A program made the position numbers and the translations under genes. Below, one piece after another: positions 43,855 to 53,932 of a DNA stretch of 64,000 bases; the first letter of the stretch is position 1, and every line of letters begins with the position of its first letter. The notes beneath the pieces were generated by a model, which made no database searches, had not been told where the DNA came from, and worked only from the letters and a program-made list of their open reading frames with translations. The DNA is from Mesorhizobium sp. DCY119 (GTDB lineage: Bacteria > Pseudomonadota > Alphaproteobacteria > Rhizobiales > Rhizobiaceae), in assembly GCF_003590645.1 (NCBI RefSeq), contig NZ_CP031834.1:62001-126000 (forward strand), given 5' to 3'.

Positions 43855-44283
43855 ATGGCCGAGATCATCAAAAGGCTGCCGGCGCTTCCGGCAGAGCGAG
43901 CATTGAGGGTGATTTCCGGGCGTTGGAAGCCGGTGATCCTCTATCATCTGTTCGAAACGCCCAAACGGCTGTCGGAGCTCAAGCGGCTGATCCCGGATAT
44001 CAGCCAGAAGGTCCTGATCCAGCAGCTTCGCGAAATGGAAGAGCACGGTCTCGTCCATCGCGAGATCTTCCGCCAGGTTCCGCCTCGCGTCGATTATTCC
44101 GCGACGGCCCTTGGACTTAGTCTGCAGCCCGTGCTGCTCGCGCTCTGCGAGTGGGGCCAGCGACATGCCGCCGAACTGAATGAACTGGACCGAATCGCCG
44201 AATGCGTGATCAAGCCGGTGCGCGCCGCCAGCGATCACTTTGACGGCCGAAATCGCCGCGAACCCCACACTTCGTTAACCTGA
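43855..44283 (+). CDS. HxlR family transcriptional regulator
   Basis: The 142-residue protein has the HxlR winged-helix core: LRVISGRWKPVILYHLFETPKRLSELKR (28-55), ISQKVLIQQLREMEEHGLVHRE and VPPRVDYSATALGLSLQPVL. The family often senses quinones or aldehydes, with or without a redox cysteine. The only cysteines are C121 region (LALCEWGQ) and one near the end (AECVIK), not in the N-terminal position of YodB. It probably represses the divergent quinone oxidoreductase gene and itself. Confidence 0.87.
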   Translation: MAEIIKRLPALPAERALRVISGRWKPVILYHLFETPKRLSELKRLIPDISQKVLIQQLREMEEHGLVHREIFRQVPPRVDYSATALGLSLQPVLLALCEWGQRHAAELNELDRIAECVIKPVRAASDHFDGRNRREPHTSLT

Positions 44284-44366
44284 CCCCGTGACAAGCCCCT
44301 GATGGACCAATGCCGGCGCCTCATCGTCCGTGACAGAACGCGCGCTTTGCATTATCTGCCTTGTTC

Positions 44367-45560
44367 ATGAGCATGCCCAAAGATCCCGCCGAAAACCTCG
44401 CCGCCCTTATCCGCTGCCCGTCGGTGACGCCCGCCGAGGGCGGCGCGCTGAGCGCGCTCGAAACCTTGCTGAAGCCGCTCGGCTTCACGGTCGAGCGTCC
44501 GACATTTTCCGAGGACGGCACGCCTGACATCGAAAATCTCTACGCCCGGCTTTCCGGCAACGGCCCGCATCTGATGTTTGCCGGCCATACCGACGTGGTG
44601 CCGGTCGGCGACGAGGCCGCCTGGACGCACCCGCCCTTTTCGGCCGACATCCACAATGGCGAGATGTATGGGCGCGGCGCGGTCGACATGAAGGGCGGCA
44701 TCGCCTGCTTCGTCGCCGCCCTTGCCCGCCATGTCGAGAAGCACGGCAATCCGAAGGGCTCCGTGTCGCTGCTGATCACCGGCGACGAGGAAGGCCCGGC
44801 GGTCAACGGCACGATCAAGCTGCTGGACTGGGCCGCCGGCAAGGGCGAGCAGTGGGACGCGGCGATCGTCGGCGAGCCGACCAATCCCGACAAGCTCGGC
44901 GACATGATCAAGATCGGCCGGCGCGGCTCGATCTCCGGCATCGTCACCGTGCATGGACGCCAGGGCCATGTCGCCTATCCGCATCTTGCCGACAACCCTG
45001 TGCGCGGTCTGATGACGCTGGTCGATGCGCTGACCAATCCGGCCTTCGACAAGGGCACCAAGGATTTCCAGCCGACCAACCTCGAAATAACCTCGATCGA
45101 CGTCGGCAACCCTGCCGCCAATGTCATTGCCGCCAAGGCGACGGCGGCGTTCAACATCCGCTTCAACGACACATGGACCGCCGAGACCCTTCAGGCCGAG
45201 ATCCACAACCGGCTCGATGTCGCCAGCGGCCGCAAGAAATACCGCAAGGGGCGCAAGGAGCCGATCGAGTTCGACATCACCTGGCGCGACCGGCCTAGCC
45301 ATGTCTTCCTGACACGCGACGACAAGCTGATCGAAACGCTGAGCGGCTCGGTTCATGCCGTCACCGGAGCCAAGCCGGCGCTTTCCGCCTCAGGCGGCAC
45401 CTCCGATGCCCGCTTCATCAAGGATTATTGCCCGGTCGTCGAGTTCGGCCTCGTCGGCAAGACCATGCACATGGTGGACGAGCGCGTACCGCTTGCCGAC
45501 CTCGAAACCCTGACCGAGATATATGGCAGGTTCATTCAAGACTGGTTCGAACGGGGCTGA
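44367..45560 (+). CDS. dapE: succinyl-diaminopimelate desuccinylase
   Basis: DapE (397 residues) removes succinate from N-succinyl-L,L-diaminopimelate, the step after DapC in lysine and cell-wall precursor synthesis. It has M20 peptidase marks: [15 protein letters not shown] (metal His and catalytic Asp), [14 protein letters not shown] (bridging Asp), [11 protein letters not shown] (catalytic Glu pair) and a dimerisation domain with [23 protein letters not shown] late [13 protein letters not shown] gives the last metal His. ATG 44367 lies two codons after an alternative TTG 44361; the ribosome site is weak. dapD is on the same strand upstream. Confidence 0.95.
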   Translation: MSMPKDPAENLAALIRCPSVTPAEGGALSALETLLKPLGFTVERPTFSEDGTPDIENLYARLSGNGPHLMFAGHTDVVPVGDEAAWTHPPFSADIHNGEMYGRGAVDMKGGIACFVAALARHVEKHGNPKGSVSLLITGDEEGPAVNGTIKLLDWAAGKGEQWDAAIVGEPTNPDKLGDMIKIGRRGSISGIVTVHGRQGHVAYPHLADNPVRGLMTLVDALTNPAFDKGTKDFQPTNLEITSIDVGNPAANVIAAKATAAFNIRFNDTWTAETLQAEIHNRLDVASGRKKYRKGRKEPIEFDITWRDRPSHVFLTRDDKLIETLSGSVHAVTGAKPALSASGGTSDARFIKDYCPVVEFGLVGKTMHMVDERVPLADLETLTEIYGRFIQDWFERG

Positions 45561-45564
45561 CGCG

Positions 45565-46161
45565 ATGCCGCCCGGCGACGACATCCAGCGATATCTGGCC
45601 GGGGCCTGGCGGCTGATGATGGGCAAGCGCGACGGCGTCGCCCTGCTCGATCTTTCCGCCGACGGCTTCTGGAATTCGTTCTTCGCCATCGTCATTGCAC
45701 TGCCGCCGCTGTTCGTCGGCTGGGCCGGAACGGCAAGCGAGCTCGGCGCCGATCCGATGGCGTCGTCGAGCCGGTTTTCCTATTTCCTGCGTCTTGCTGC
45801 GGTCGATCTGGGCGCCTGGGTTCTGCCGCTGGTCGCACTGGCCTTCATCGCGCCCATGGCCGGCATCCGCGACCGCTTCGTGCATTATGTCGTGGCCACC
45901 AACTGGGCTTCGGTAATCCTGTCCTGGCTGGTGCTGCCGGCGGCACTCCTGCGGCTGTTCACGACAGCGGACTCACAATTGGTGGTCGCAGTATCCTTCG
46001 CCGTCTTCGTGCTTTCCATGGTGCTGACCTGGCGGCTCACCAATGCCATCATCGCCAAGGGACCGGCTGTCGGCAGTGCCGTCTTTGCCGGCATGTTCGT
46101 CGCCTCGGTCGTCGTGCTCATCGCACTTCAATCGCTGCTCGGAATATCATTTCCTCAGTAA
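45565..46161 (+). CDS. membrane protein of unknown function, possibly YIP1-like
   Basis: A 198-residue protein with five predicted membrane helices after a cytosolic start ([29 protein letters not shown]). The topology and the W-RLMMG-- start recall YIP1-fold proteins, but I do not recognise it securely. ATG 45565 is 4 bases after the dapE stop, so it is translated with dapE. Its 3' end overlaps the convergent truA gene by 7 bases. It may serve membrane transport or simply be co-expressed. Confidence 0.65.
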   Translation: MPPGDDIQRYLAGAWRLMMGKRDGVALLDLSADGFWNSFFAIVIALPPLFVGWAGTASELGADPMASSSRFSYFLRLAAVDLGAWVLPLVALAFIAPMAGIRDRFVHYVVATNWASVILSWLVLPAALLRLFTTADSQLVVAVSFAVFVLSMVLTWRLTNAIIAKGPAVGSAVFAGMFVASVVVLIALQSLLGISFPQ

Positions 46162-46898
46162 TCGACCTTGGTCAGATAGAGCCCAAAAGGCGGCGCCACT
46201 GAGCCGCAGGCGGCTCGATCCTTCGCCTCGAGCGCGGCTTTAACATCGGCAGCCGACCACGCGCCCTCGCCGACCCGCTTGATGGTGCCGACCATCGAGC
46301 GCACCTGATTGTGCAGGAAGGAACGCGCAGCCGCGTGGATTTCGATCTCGTCGCCTTTGCGCACGACATCGAAGCGCTCAAGCGTACGCAGCGGGCTCGA
46401 AGCCTGGCACTGCAGCGAGCGGAATGTCGTGAAATCGTGCCGCCCGACCAGAACCTGTGCTGCCTCATGCATGGCGTCGGCATCGATCTTCTTCTGCACC
46501 ACCCAGACCCGGTTGCGCTCGAGCGCTGCCGGCGCGCGGCGGTTCAGTATGCGGTAGAGATATTGCCGGCCGGTCGCCGAAAAGCGGGCATCGAAATCGT
46601 CCGGCACGGCATATGCAGCGAGGATCGCCACGGCCGCCCCTGCCATCTGCAGATGAGCGTTGATGGCATCGCGCACCGTATCGTCGCGCCATGCCTTGGT
46701 GAGATCGACATGGCCGACCTGCCCGGTCGCATGAACGCCGGCGTCGGTGCGACCAGCACCGCGCAGCGTCACGTCCTCGCCGGAAAAACCCTTGATCGCC
46801 TGTTCGATCGCGCCCTGCACAGTGGCAGGCCCGTCCTGCCGCTGCCAGCCGGCATAGGCGGTGCCATCATATTCGATGTCGAGGCGGTAGCGCGGCAT
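46155..46898 (-). CDS. truA: tRNA pseudouridine(38-40) synthase
   Basis: TruA (247 residues) makes pseudouridine at positions 38-40 of the tRNA anticodon stem. Seen: [30 protein letters not shown], the catalytic aspartate in [22 protein letters not shown] and [20 protein letters not shown]. Further on are [18 protein letters not shown] and [19 protein letters not shown]. It follows fmt and a GNAT gene on the same strand, part of the def-fmt-truA translation group. Confidence 0.96.
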   Translation of the reverse strand: MPRYRLDIEYDGTAYAGWQRQDGPATVQGAIEQAIKGFSGEDVTLRGAGRTDAGVHATGQVGHVDLTKAWRDDTVRDAINAHLQMAGAAVAILAAYAVPDDFDARFSATGRQYLYRILNRRAPAALERNRVWVVQKKIDADAMHEAAQVLVGRHDFTTFRSLQCQASSPLRTLERFDVVRKGDEIEIHAAARSFLHNQVRSMVGTIKRVGEGAWSAADVKAALEAKDRAACGSVAPPFGLYLTKVDY

Positions 46899-46907
46899 AC
46901 TTTTAAC

Positions 46908-47408
46908 TCACAACGCGCTGAAGGCAGGCGCGTAGATCAGCCTGCCGGTCGATGGCGCTTCGCTCCAGGCAAGCGCCTGCAACGCATCGCACTGATAGTC
47001 GCTGTCGAATTTCTCGGCGCCGGACCGGTGATAACCGAACCGGCCGTAATAGGCCGGATCGCCAAGCACGATCGAAAGCTTTTCGCCGGCCTGCTTCAGC
47101 CGTTCATGTGCTTCGCGAACCAGCGCACCGCCGATGCCCTGGCAGTGCAGATCGGGATCGACGGCAAGCGGGGCCAGCGCCACGGCGGCAAAGCCCTCGC
47201 CATTCTCTTCAACCGTTAGCCGGGAAAACAAGACATGGCCGACAATACGGTCTTCCTTTTCGGCGACCAGTTCCAGCACCACGTCGCCATCCGCCACCAG
47301 CCGGTCGACCAGCGTCGCTTCGCCAGCCTGGCCGAAGGCGCGTTCCTCGACTTGGTGAATACCCGCGCGGTCGCGTTCTTCTGCCGGCCTGATGACGACA
47401 TCGTTCAT
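46908..47408 (-). CDS. GNAT family N-acetyltransferase
   Basis: A 166-residue acetyltransferase with the GNAT fold: [22 protein letters not shown] at the start, [29 protein letters not shown] as the acetyl-CoA-binding motif (QGIGGA) and [20 protein letters not shown], typical of the YhbS-like group. The ATG at 47408 overlaps the fmt stop by 4 bases (ATGA) and has GAGG 5 bases upstream. Translational coupling to fmt suggests co-expression with the translation genes. Substrate not known. Confidence 0.88.
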   Translation of the reverse strand: MNDVVIRPAEERDRAGIHQVEERAFGQAGEATLVDRLVADGDVVLELVAEKEDRIVGHVLFSRLTVEENGEGFAAVALAPLAVDPDLHCQGIGGALVREAHERLKQAGEKLSIVLGDPAYYGRFGYHRSGAEKFDSDYQCDALQALAWSEAPSTGRLIYAPAFSAL

Positions 47409-48340
47409 AGGAGCCTCGCGCCCTTGCCGAGCTTTGCGCCGCGCAAAAACTCTTCCGCGTTGACCGCCTTGCCGCCTGCGCGCTGCACTTCCAGCAGTCG
47501 CACGGCACCGTCTCCGCAGGCAATGGCCAGACGTTCGTCCAGGATTTCGCCCGGAGCGCCCGAACCATTGGCCAGCGTCGTGCGCAGCAGCTTCAGCCGC
47601 TCCACCTTGCCGCCGGTCTCCATCTCGCACCACGCGCCCGGAAAGGGCGACAGGCCGCGAATGCCGTTGTGCACATCACGCGCCGGCTGATGCCAGTCGA
47701 TGCGGGTCTCGGCCTTGTCTATCTTTTTCGCGTAGACCACGCCGTCTTCCGCCTGTGCGGTAAGCGGCAAGTTATTCTGCTCCAGCCTGCCCAGCGCCGC
47801 GACCATCAATTCCGCGCCGACGCTCATCAACCGATCATGCAGTTCGCCCGCCGTCATGTCCGGGCCGATCGTCACGCGTTCGGTCAGCGCCACCGGCCCG
47901 GTGTCGAGGCCGATATCCATCTTCATGACCATCATGCCGGTCTCGGGATCGCCCGCCATGATCGCCCGCTGGATGGGTGCCGCCCCGCGCCAGCGCGGCA
48001 GAAGCGAAGCGTGGCCGTTGTAGCAGCCGAGCCTTGTCCCCTCGAGAATCGGCTTCGGCAGCAGCAGCCCATAGGCGACGACGACGGCGACATCGGCATT
48101 CAACGCCCAGAACGCCGCCTGCTCGGCCTCGCCTTTCAGCGACACCGGAGAACGCACTTCCACGCCCAGCCTTTCGGCCTCGCGCTGCACCGGCGACGGC
48201 GTCAGTTCCAGCCCGCGCCGGCCCGCCGGGCGCGGCGGCTGCGTGTAGACGCAGACGATCTCGTGCCCGGCTTCAGCGATGGCGCGAAGCGTGGGCACGG
48301 AAAAATCCGGCGTTCCCATGAAGATGACGCGAAGGGGCAT
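47405..48340 (-). CDS. fmt: methionyl-tRNA formyltransferase
   Basis: Fmt (311 residues) formylates initiator Met-tRNA with 10-formyl-THF. Motifs seen: [60 protein letters not shown] (the NxHxSLLPxxRG site) and [15 protein letters not shown]-terminal domain ([34 protein letters not shown]) binds tRNA. The family usually has N-I-H-A-S; here it is NGHAS, as in many rhizobia. ATG 48340 is used because the family start is MPLRVIFMG; the frame to 48406 adds 22 unrelated residues. def lies 1.4 kb upstream with VapBC between. Confidence 0.95.
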   Translation of the reverse strand: MPLRVIFMGTPDFSVPTLRAIAEAGHEIVCVYTQPPRPAGRRGLELTPSPVQREAERLGVEVRSPVSLKGEAEQAAFWALNADVAVVVAYGLLLPKPILEGTRLGCYNGHASLLPRWRGAAPIQRAIMAGDPETGMMVMKMDIGLDTGPVALTERVTIGPDMTAGELHDRLMSVGAELMVAALGRLEQNNLPLTAQAEDGVVYAKKIDKAETRIDWHQPARDVHNGIRGLSPFPGAWCEMETGGKVERLKLLRTTLANGSGAPGEILDERLAIACGDGAVRLLEVQRAGGKAVNAEEFLRGAKLGKGARLL

Positions 48341-48389
48341 TCTGTCGTCCGGTTGTTCCTGTTGCGACGGCGCGGCCTTGACCGTGCCG

Positions 48390-48815
48390 TCACGCCCCCG
48401 CTTCAAACGGGTTTACGAGCTTCAGGTCAAGCCCGTCGAAGTCACGGACATTGCGCGTGGCCAGCGTCGCGTCATGCGCAAGGCAGATCGCGGCGATCAT
48501 GGCGTCGGGCAGGCTTATCGGTCGTCCGGACTTTTCTCTTACTGCCCTCAGCTTTCCGGTAAGACGCGGAACCGAGCCGCTAAACTCGATAATACGGCCT
48601 GCGAACTGCTGGGAAACGACATGGTCGAGCACGCGGATATAACGGTCAGACCCCGTCCTGTTCAGGAACTTCTCGGCGCCGTAGGCTTGTTCCATGACCA
48701 CCGGCCCGCAAAGATAAAGATCGAGAACGTCCTGTTTCTGGAACCAGATCAGAACATTCGCGTCGGGCTTGGGTTTGCTTGCCTCAGAAACGAGATTCGT
48801 ATCGAGAACGATCAT
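48390..48815 (-). CDS. vapC: VapC/FitB-type PIN-domain toxin
   Basis: The 141-residue PIN protein should be a Mg-dependent RNase toxin. It keeps the acidic residues: D5 (VLDTNLVSE), E43 ([14 protein letters not shown]), D103 ([13 protein letters not shown]) and D121-like ([11 protein letters not shown]). The [13 protein letters not shown] start matches the FitB/VapC subgroup. Its ATG overlaps the end of the antitoxin gene by 4 bases. It lies 49 bases before fmt on the same strand, in a place where def and fmt are usually adjacent. Confidence 0.92.
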   Translation of the reverse strand: MIVLDTNLVSEASKPKPDANVLIWFQKQDVLDLYLCGPVVMEQAYGAEKFLNRTGSDRYIRVLDHVVSQQFAGRIIEFSGSVPRLTGKLRAVREKSGRPISLPDAMIAAICLAHDATLATRNVRDFDGLDLKLVNPFEAGA

Positions 48816-49111
48816 TGATCGTCATCGTCCCTGCCGAAATCCACCGGGCGGCCAAAGTCACGTTTCCGTTCCGCTTCGATCTCGTCCATGATTTTTGGGA
48901 ACTCGTCACCAATGGCCCCTGCTTCCTCGAACGCGGAACGCAACGCATCCCACGCCGAACGGCCAGACGATGATGCACTGCGTTCAGCGACGATGCCCTT
49001 GTGCAAAAGCTCGATAGCCTTTGCGGACAGGCTCAAGCCACCTTGTTGTGCAGCCTGGGTAATCTCTCTTTTAAGTGGCTCGGGAATACCCCTGATCAGC
49101 ATGTCGCCCAT
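48812..49111 (-). CDS. vapB: VapB/FitA-type antitoxin
   Basis: The 99-residue antitoxin has an N-terminal ribbon-helix-helix (MLIRGIPEPLKREITQAAQQ, GLSLSAKAIELLHKGI) and an acidic C-terminal tail ([16 protein letters not shown]) that would cover the toxin. ATG 49111 is chosen since GGAGG lies 5 bases upstream; an ATG at 49123 is in frame but has no such site. A perfect 10-bp inverted repeat immediately upstream is the likely autoregulation site. Confidence 0.88.
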   Translation of the reverse strand: MGDMLIRGIPEPLKREITQAAQQGGLSLSAKAIELLHKGIVAERSASSSGRSAWDALRSAFEEAGAIGDEFPKIMDEIEAERKRDFGRPVDFGRDDDDQ

Positions 49112-49124
49112 GACAGCCTCCATC

Positions 49125-49147
49125 GTTTGATATCAATGATATCAAAC
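49125..49147. promoter_or_regulatory. operator of the VapBC operon
   Basis: GTTTGATATC (49125-49134) and GATATCAAAC (49138-49147) are perfect reverse complements around AAT, right before the antitoxin start. VapBC-type complexes typically bind such palindromes to repress their own operon. Confidence 0.75.
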
Positions 49148-49208
49148 TTTGCGAAAATCGCAAACCGGGTGGAAATCAAGCGCGGGAGGCAGCCAGAAAC
49201 GGCCGCCC

Positions 49209-49739
49209 TCACCCCACCATGCGGCTCGGCGGGCGGTCCTTGGCGAGTTTCTTGAACTTCTTCACCACCATGTCGCGCTTGAGCTTGGAGATGTGGTCGA
49301 TGAAGAGCACGCCGTTGAGATGGTCGATCTCGTGCTGCAGGCAGGTGGCCAGCAGGCCGTCGGCGGTGACTTCCTGTTCCTTGCCGTCGCGGTCGAGGAA
49401 TTTCAACCGCACCGAAGCCGGACGCTCGACCTCGGCATAATAATCCGGGATCGACAGGCAGCCTTCTTCATAGACCGAGCGCTCATCCGAACTTTCCAGC
49501 ACTTCCGGATTGATGAACACCTGCGGCGCCGGCTTCTCGTCTTCCTTGGCGAGATCGATCACCAGCATGCGCAGCGGCTCGCCGATCTGGATCGCTGCCA
49601 GCCCGATGCCCGGCGCGTCATACATTGTTTCCAGCATATCGTCGGCCAGCTTGCGCAGCGAATCGTCGACGCGCTCCAGCGGCTTGGAAAGCTGGCGCAA
49701 CAAGGGATCGGGAAGGATGATCAGCGGCTTTATCGTCAT
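49209..49739 (-). CDS. def: peptide deformylase
   Basis: Def (176 residues) removes the formyl group from new proteins. All three motifs are there: [16 protein letters not shown] (motif 1, GxGxAAxQ), [17 protein letters not shown] (motif 2, EGCLS with metal Cys) and [21 protein letters not shown] (motif 3, HExxH with H and E). The length is normal. It should be the first gene of the def-fmt-truA group on the minus strand; the toxin-antitoxin pair starts 97 bases downstream. It is divergent from rmuC. Confidence 0.96.
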   Translation of the reverse strand: MTIKPLIILPDPLLRQLSKPLERVDDSLRKLADDMLETMYDAPGIGLAAIQIGEPLRMLVIDLAKEDEKPAPQVFINPEVLESSDERSVYEEGCLSIPDYYAEVERPASVRLKFLDRDGKEQEVTADGLLATCLQHEIDHLNGVLFIDHISKLKRDMVVKKFKKLAKDRPPSRMVG

Positions 49740-49842
49740 GTCGCCTCACCTAAGACGTCGCAAGAAAAGCGTCAACTGTTTGCCTTTCATGATGTTCTCG
49801 TTTTGATCTGGTTTCTACAAACGAATCGCGTATCCTGCGGCA

Positions 49843-51078
49843 ATGACAGACCTGCTATCCGAGCCGATACTGCGTCTTGGTGCCAGCGTGTTCACGCTCG
49901 GCCAGTTGCTTGCCTTTGGCGGAGCGCTGTTTCTCGTCCTGTTTCTTGTGCTCGTCGCGGCACTCTGGCGGTCGGCAAGGGCGCGGGCTGAGGCCGCACT
50001 TGAAGCCGCCGATCGTGCTCACGAGGCCGACGCCCGTATGACCGCGATCCTGCAATCGCAGGCCGAGATGCAAGGCCGCATGGGCGCGATGGCCGAAGTG
50101 TTCGGCTCGCGGCAGGCCGAACTCACCCAGTCGCTCAGTCAGCGCCTCGACGCGATGACCGGCCGGCTCGGCCAGACCATGACCGAACAGACCAAGTCGA
50201 CGCATGAAAGCCTCGCCAAGCTGCAGGAACGACTGGCCGTCATCGATACCGCGCAGGGCAACATCCAGTCGCTCGCCGGCCAGGTGGTGCAGCTGCAAGC
50301 CATTCTCTCCAACAAGCAGACGCGCGGCGCCTTCGGCCAGTCACGCATGGAGGCGATCGTCGCCGACGGCCTGCCGCACGGCGCCTTTGAGTTCCAGGCC
50401 ACGCTTTCCAACGGCAACCGGCCGGACTGCCTGGTGAAGATGCCGAACGGCTCGCCGTCGCTGGTCATCGATGCGAAATTCCCGCTGGAAGCGTGGAACG
50501 CCATTCGTGCTGCGGAAGGCACTGAGGCGAGCAAGCTTGCGGCACAGGCCTTCCGTCGCGACGTCGAAATCCACATCCGGGATATTTCGGAAAAATACCT
50601 GATCAATGGCGAAACGCAGGACACGGCCTTCATGTTCGTGCCCTCGGAATCGGTGTTCAGCGAAATCCATGAGAATTTCGAGGCGCTGGTCCACCGCGCC
50701 CACCGTGCCCGCGTCGTCATCGTCTCACCCTCGCTGCTGATGCTGTCGATCCAGGTCATCCAGGCGATCCTGAAAGATGCGCGCATGCGCGAGCAGGCGC
50801 ATCTCATCCAGGGCGAGGTCATTCGCCTGATGGAGGATGTGTCGCGTCTCGACGAGCGTGTGCGCAAGCTTCAGGTCCATTTCGGCCAGACGGCGAAAGA
50901 CGTCGACGACATTCTCGTCTCATCCAACAAGGTCACCCGGCGCGGCCAGAAGATCGAGGCGCTGGAGTTCGGCGACGGCCACGCCGACGAAGCAGCCGCT
51001 CCGCCTCCGGCACCCGCACGAACCGCCGAATCCAAGACCGGGCAGTTGCGGCTGCGCGTCGTTGAAGAACGGGAATGA
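49843..51078 (+). CDS. rmuC: DNA recombination protein RmuC homologue
   Basis: The 411-residue protein has an N-terminal membrane anchor (about 17-40), a long coiled coil (about 45-150, LTQSLSQRLDAMTGRLGQTM) and the RmuC nuclease-like core (about 165-360). The core includes GAFGQSRMEAIVADGLP, SLVIDAKFPLEAWNAI, DTAFMFVPSESVFSEIHENF and RVVIVSPSLLMLSIQVIQAIL. RmuC limits inversions at short inverted repeats and recently has been linked to anti-phage roles in other bacteria. Stand-alone gene divergent from def. Confidence 0.92.
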   Translation: MTDLLSEPILRLGASVFTLGQLLAFGGALFLVLFLVLVAALWRSARARAEAALEAADRAHEADARMTAILQSQAEMQGRMGAMAEVFGSRQAELTQSLSQRLDAMTGRLGQTMTEQTKSTHESLAKLQERLAVIDTAQGNIQSLAGQVVQLQAILSNKQTRGAFGQSRMEAIVADGLPHGAFEFQATLSNGNRPDCLVKMPNGSPSLVIDAKFPLEAWNAIRAAEGTEASKLAAQAFRRDVEIHIRDISEKYLINGETQDTAFMFVPSESVFSEIHENFEALVHRAHRARVVIVSPSLLMLSIQVIQAILKDARMREQAHLIQGEVIRLMEDVSRLDERVRKLQVHFGQTAKDVDDILVSSNKVTRRGQKIEALEFGDGHADEAAAPPPAPARTAESKTGQLRLRVVEERE

Positions 51079-51231
51079 ATTTTTCGACGTAAAGCTGTTG
51101 AAGACGGCAGTGACATGCAAGAAACAATTCCAGTATATGAATTGCATCGCATACAAATTCTCTGCACGAATCCAGTAACGACCTGACAATACTCGTTTCC
51201 GCATTTCGTCCCTCTGGAGGGAAGCGACGCA

Positions 51232-53892
51232 GTGAGCAGCAGTGAATCGGGCAAAGGCAGCAAACCGGGCAAGATCGAGATGCCCGAAGGGCCGGGCATT
51301 GCCGCCTACCATGCCGAACATCCGGACAATTGGTGGGGCGAAAAGAACCGGATGCGCACCGACCGCCAATCCATCCTCCAATACGAACAGCAGATCATTC
51401 GCCGGCGGCGCGCCAAGCATAAAAATGGCAGTTCTTCCGCTGCCCCGGCCGAAGGATCCCAACCCAAGCTGGTGGTCCAGAGCCCCGTAGGCACCAAGCC
51501 GGCAGAGGACCAGCCGGGCGACGAGCGCAAATTGCTCGACGATCTCACCGGCCTCGCGCTGTCGGGCGGCGGCATCAGGGCAGCGACCTTTTCGCTCGGC
51601 GTCCTCCAGGCGCTGGACCGCTACGGCATCATCAACCGTCTCGACTATCTGTCGACCGTCTCCGGCGGCGGCTATATCGGCAGTTCGCTCAGCGCGACGC
51701 TGGTCAAGGGAAACGGCGAGTTCGCCTTCGGCTCTTCACCGCAAGGCACCTCGCTCGGCGCCAAGCCCTCCAAGATGCTCAGCGCCTCCGAGCTTGCCGA
51801 CAGCGACGCCGTCGGGCATCTGCGCAATTATTCGAACTTCCTCATTCCGAAAGGCCTGGGCGACGTGCTGACCGCGGCGGCAGTCGTGGTGCGCGGCCTT
51901 ACCGCCAATGCGGCGCTGATCCTGTGGATTCCGCTTCTTCTGGCAGCCCTGACCGTCTTTTCCAATCCGACACGCGCCGATCTCGTCAAGTCGGACCTGT
52001 TCGGCTTCACGCTCTACTGGCCTCCCGTCCAGCATTTCGCGGTCACGCTGGTCTTCCTCGCCAGCGCCTTCATCTATTTCTTCGTCTGGGCGCTGCTGCG
52101 CTCGGCCGTGCGGGCGCAGATGCTCGCCGACGCGGTCGGGCGCGCGCCGTTTTACGGCGCGCTGGTGCTGATCGCGGTGGCGCTGGTGGCTTTCATCGAG
52201 TTCCAGCCCCTGGCGGTCAATGTGCTGTTCGACGCCATAGCGCCGCCCAAACCCATGCCCGGCGCGCCCGTAGCCGAAGGCGGAAGGAGCTTTCTCACCT
52301 GGCTTGGGCTGATGCTTGCGCCGATAACGGCCGTCATCACCTTCTTTCGCCAGACGCTGAAGTCCTATCTGGCCGATACCTATTACAGCAAGACCTACGC
52401 CGCATTGCTGGCGCGGGGAACGGCCACCCTGATCCTGTGGATCGGCGCGCTGGCACTGCCCTTGCTGATCTGGATCTTCTACCTGCATCTCAGCTACTGG
52501 GCGATCGCCGACGGCGACGACCCGGCCACGCGCTTCGCGCACAGCCCCAACTGGTTCCTGTGGCTCAAGGAGTATCTCGGCGGGATTGCCTGGGTACCCT
52601 ATCTCGTGCTCGGCCTGCTGTTGTTCTTCTTTTCTTTCTGGCTGAAATCGAATGCCAATTCCCTGCATCACCTCTATCGCGACCGGCTATCACGCGCCTT
52701 CCATTTCGACCCGCAGTCGTTTCGTCCCGGCAAGCCGGACCCCGACAGCTATATTCCGCAACTGACGGAACTGGCATCGGAAGACACGCCCTATCACCTC
52801 ATAAACACCGCCATAAACGTGCAGTCGTCGGCGGAGGCCAACCGGCGCGGGCGCAATGCCGATTTCTTCCTGTTCTCGCCACTGTTCGTCGGCAGCCGTG
52901 TCACCGGCTATATCCCGACGCGGGCCTATGCCCACAAGAAGATCGACAATCCGCTCGACGTAGCGACCGCCGTCGCGATTTCGGGTGCATCGGCATCGTC
53001 CAACATGGGATCGCAGACGATAAGGGCGCTATCGCCGACGCTTGCCATGCTCAATGTGCGGCTCGGCTACTGGCTGCGCAACCCGAGCAGCGTGTTGAAG
53101 CTTATCGGCGGCGAGCCGCTGGAAGAGACGGTGCCGATGTCGGACATGGTCCGCAAAAGCCGGTCATTCCTGCGAAAGCTCAAGGAAATCCTCGGCACCA
53201 ATGGCCATTTCTTCCTGTTCTTCGAAATGTTCGGCTTCCTCGACGAGGAGAGCAGCTACGTCTACCTCACCGATGGCGGCCATATCGAGAATCTCGGCAT
53301 CTATGAACTCCTGCGCCGCCGCTGCAAGGTCATCGTCGTCGTCGACGCCGAGACCGATCCGCAGATGCGCTTCGGTTCCTTCATCGCCTTGCAAATTCAT
53401 TCACGGATCGATCTTGGCGTACGCATCGACCTGCCCATGGAAGCGATCCGCAAGGCGACGCTGGACACGCAGAAGACTATCTCCGCCGACGCCGCCGGCA
53501 CCGCTCCCGCACCCCTGACGCCGGAAAAAGCCGCAGAAAACGGGCATGCCAAGCCTTTGATGCCGCATATCGCGATCGGCCAGATTCATTACGGCAAGAA
53601 CCATTCCGGCACGCTCGTCTACATCAAGGCATCGCTGACCGGCGACGAGAACGACTATCTGCTGGATTATGCGCGGCGCAACCCGACCTTCCCACATGAA
53701 TCGACCGGCGACCAGTTCTTCACCGAAGAGCAGTTCGAGGTCTACCGCGCGCTCGGCTTCCACATCACCGACCGGTTCTTCGGCGCGAAGGACGATGCCA
53801 TTGCCATGACGGCCGACAAATGCGCTGCCCGCAAGGTCAAGGACACGATGGACCCGCGCATCGCCGACATCCACAACTGCCTGCTGCCGTAA
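51232..53892 (+). CDS. membrane patatin-like phospholipase
   Basis: An 886-residue protein starting at GTG. The patatin core is split. An N-terminal LALSGGGIRAATFSLGVLQAL (oxyanion loop, about 109-128) and TVSGGGYIGSSLS (nucleophile Ser144) are followed by six or seven membrane helices (about 215-480). The catalytic aspartate comes at D681 (YVYLTDGGHIENLGIYEL, DGG motif). The insertion of a membrane domain between Ser and Asp distinguishes it from classical 300-residue patatins. It is expected to act on membrane phospholipids. Before it, 51079-51231 shows no gene. Confidence 0.85.
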   Translation: MSSSESGKGSKPGKIEMPEGPGIAAYHAEHPDNWWGEKNRMRTDRQSILQYEQQIIRRRRAKHKNGSSSAAPAEGSQPKLVVQSPVGTKPAEDQPGDERKLLDDLTGLALSGGGIRAATFSLGVLQALDRYGIINRLDYLSTVSGGGYIGSSLSATLVKGNGEFAFGSSPQGTSLGAKPSKMLSASELADSDAVGHLRNYSNFLIPKGLGDVLTAAAVVVRGLTANAALILWIPLLLAALTVFSNPTRADLVKSDLFGFTLYWPPVQHFAVTLVFLASAFIYFFVWALLRSAVRAQMLADAVGRAPFYGALVLIAVALVAFIEFQPLAVNVLFDAIAPPKPMPGAPVAEGGRSFLTWLGLMLAPITAVITFFRQTLKSYLADTYYSKTYAALLARGTATLILWIGALALPLLIWIFYLHLSYWAIADGDDPATRFAHSPNWFLWLKEYLGGIAWVPYLVLGLLLFFFSFWLKSNANSLHHLYRDRLSRAFHFDPQSFRPGKPDPDSYIPQLTELASEDTPYHLINTAINVQSSAEANRRGRNADFFLFSPLFVGSRVTGYIPTRAYAHKKIDNPLDVATAVAISGASASSNMGSQTIRALSPTLAMLNVRLGYWLRNPSSVLKLIGGEPLEETVPMSDMVRKSRSFLRKLKEILGTNGHFFLFFEMFGFLDEESSYVYLTDGGHIENLGIYELLRRRCKVIVVVDAETDPQMRFGSFIALQIHSRIDLGVRIDLPMEAIRKATLDTQKTISADAAGTAPAPLTPEKAAENGHAKPLMPHIAIGQIHYGKNHSGTLVYIKASLTGDENDYLLDYARRNPTFPHESTGDQFFTEEQFEVYRALGFHITDRFFGAKDDAIAMTADKCAARKVKDTMDPRIADIHNCLLP

Positions 53893-53932
53893 GGCATCGA
53901 CGACGAGCGCAGTGGGCAGGCCCCGGGGAAAC

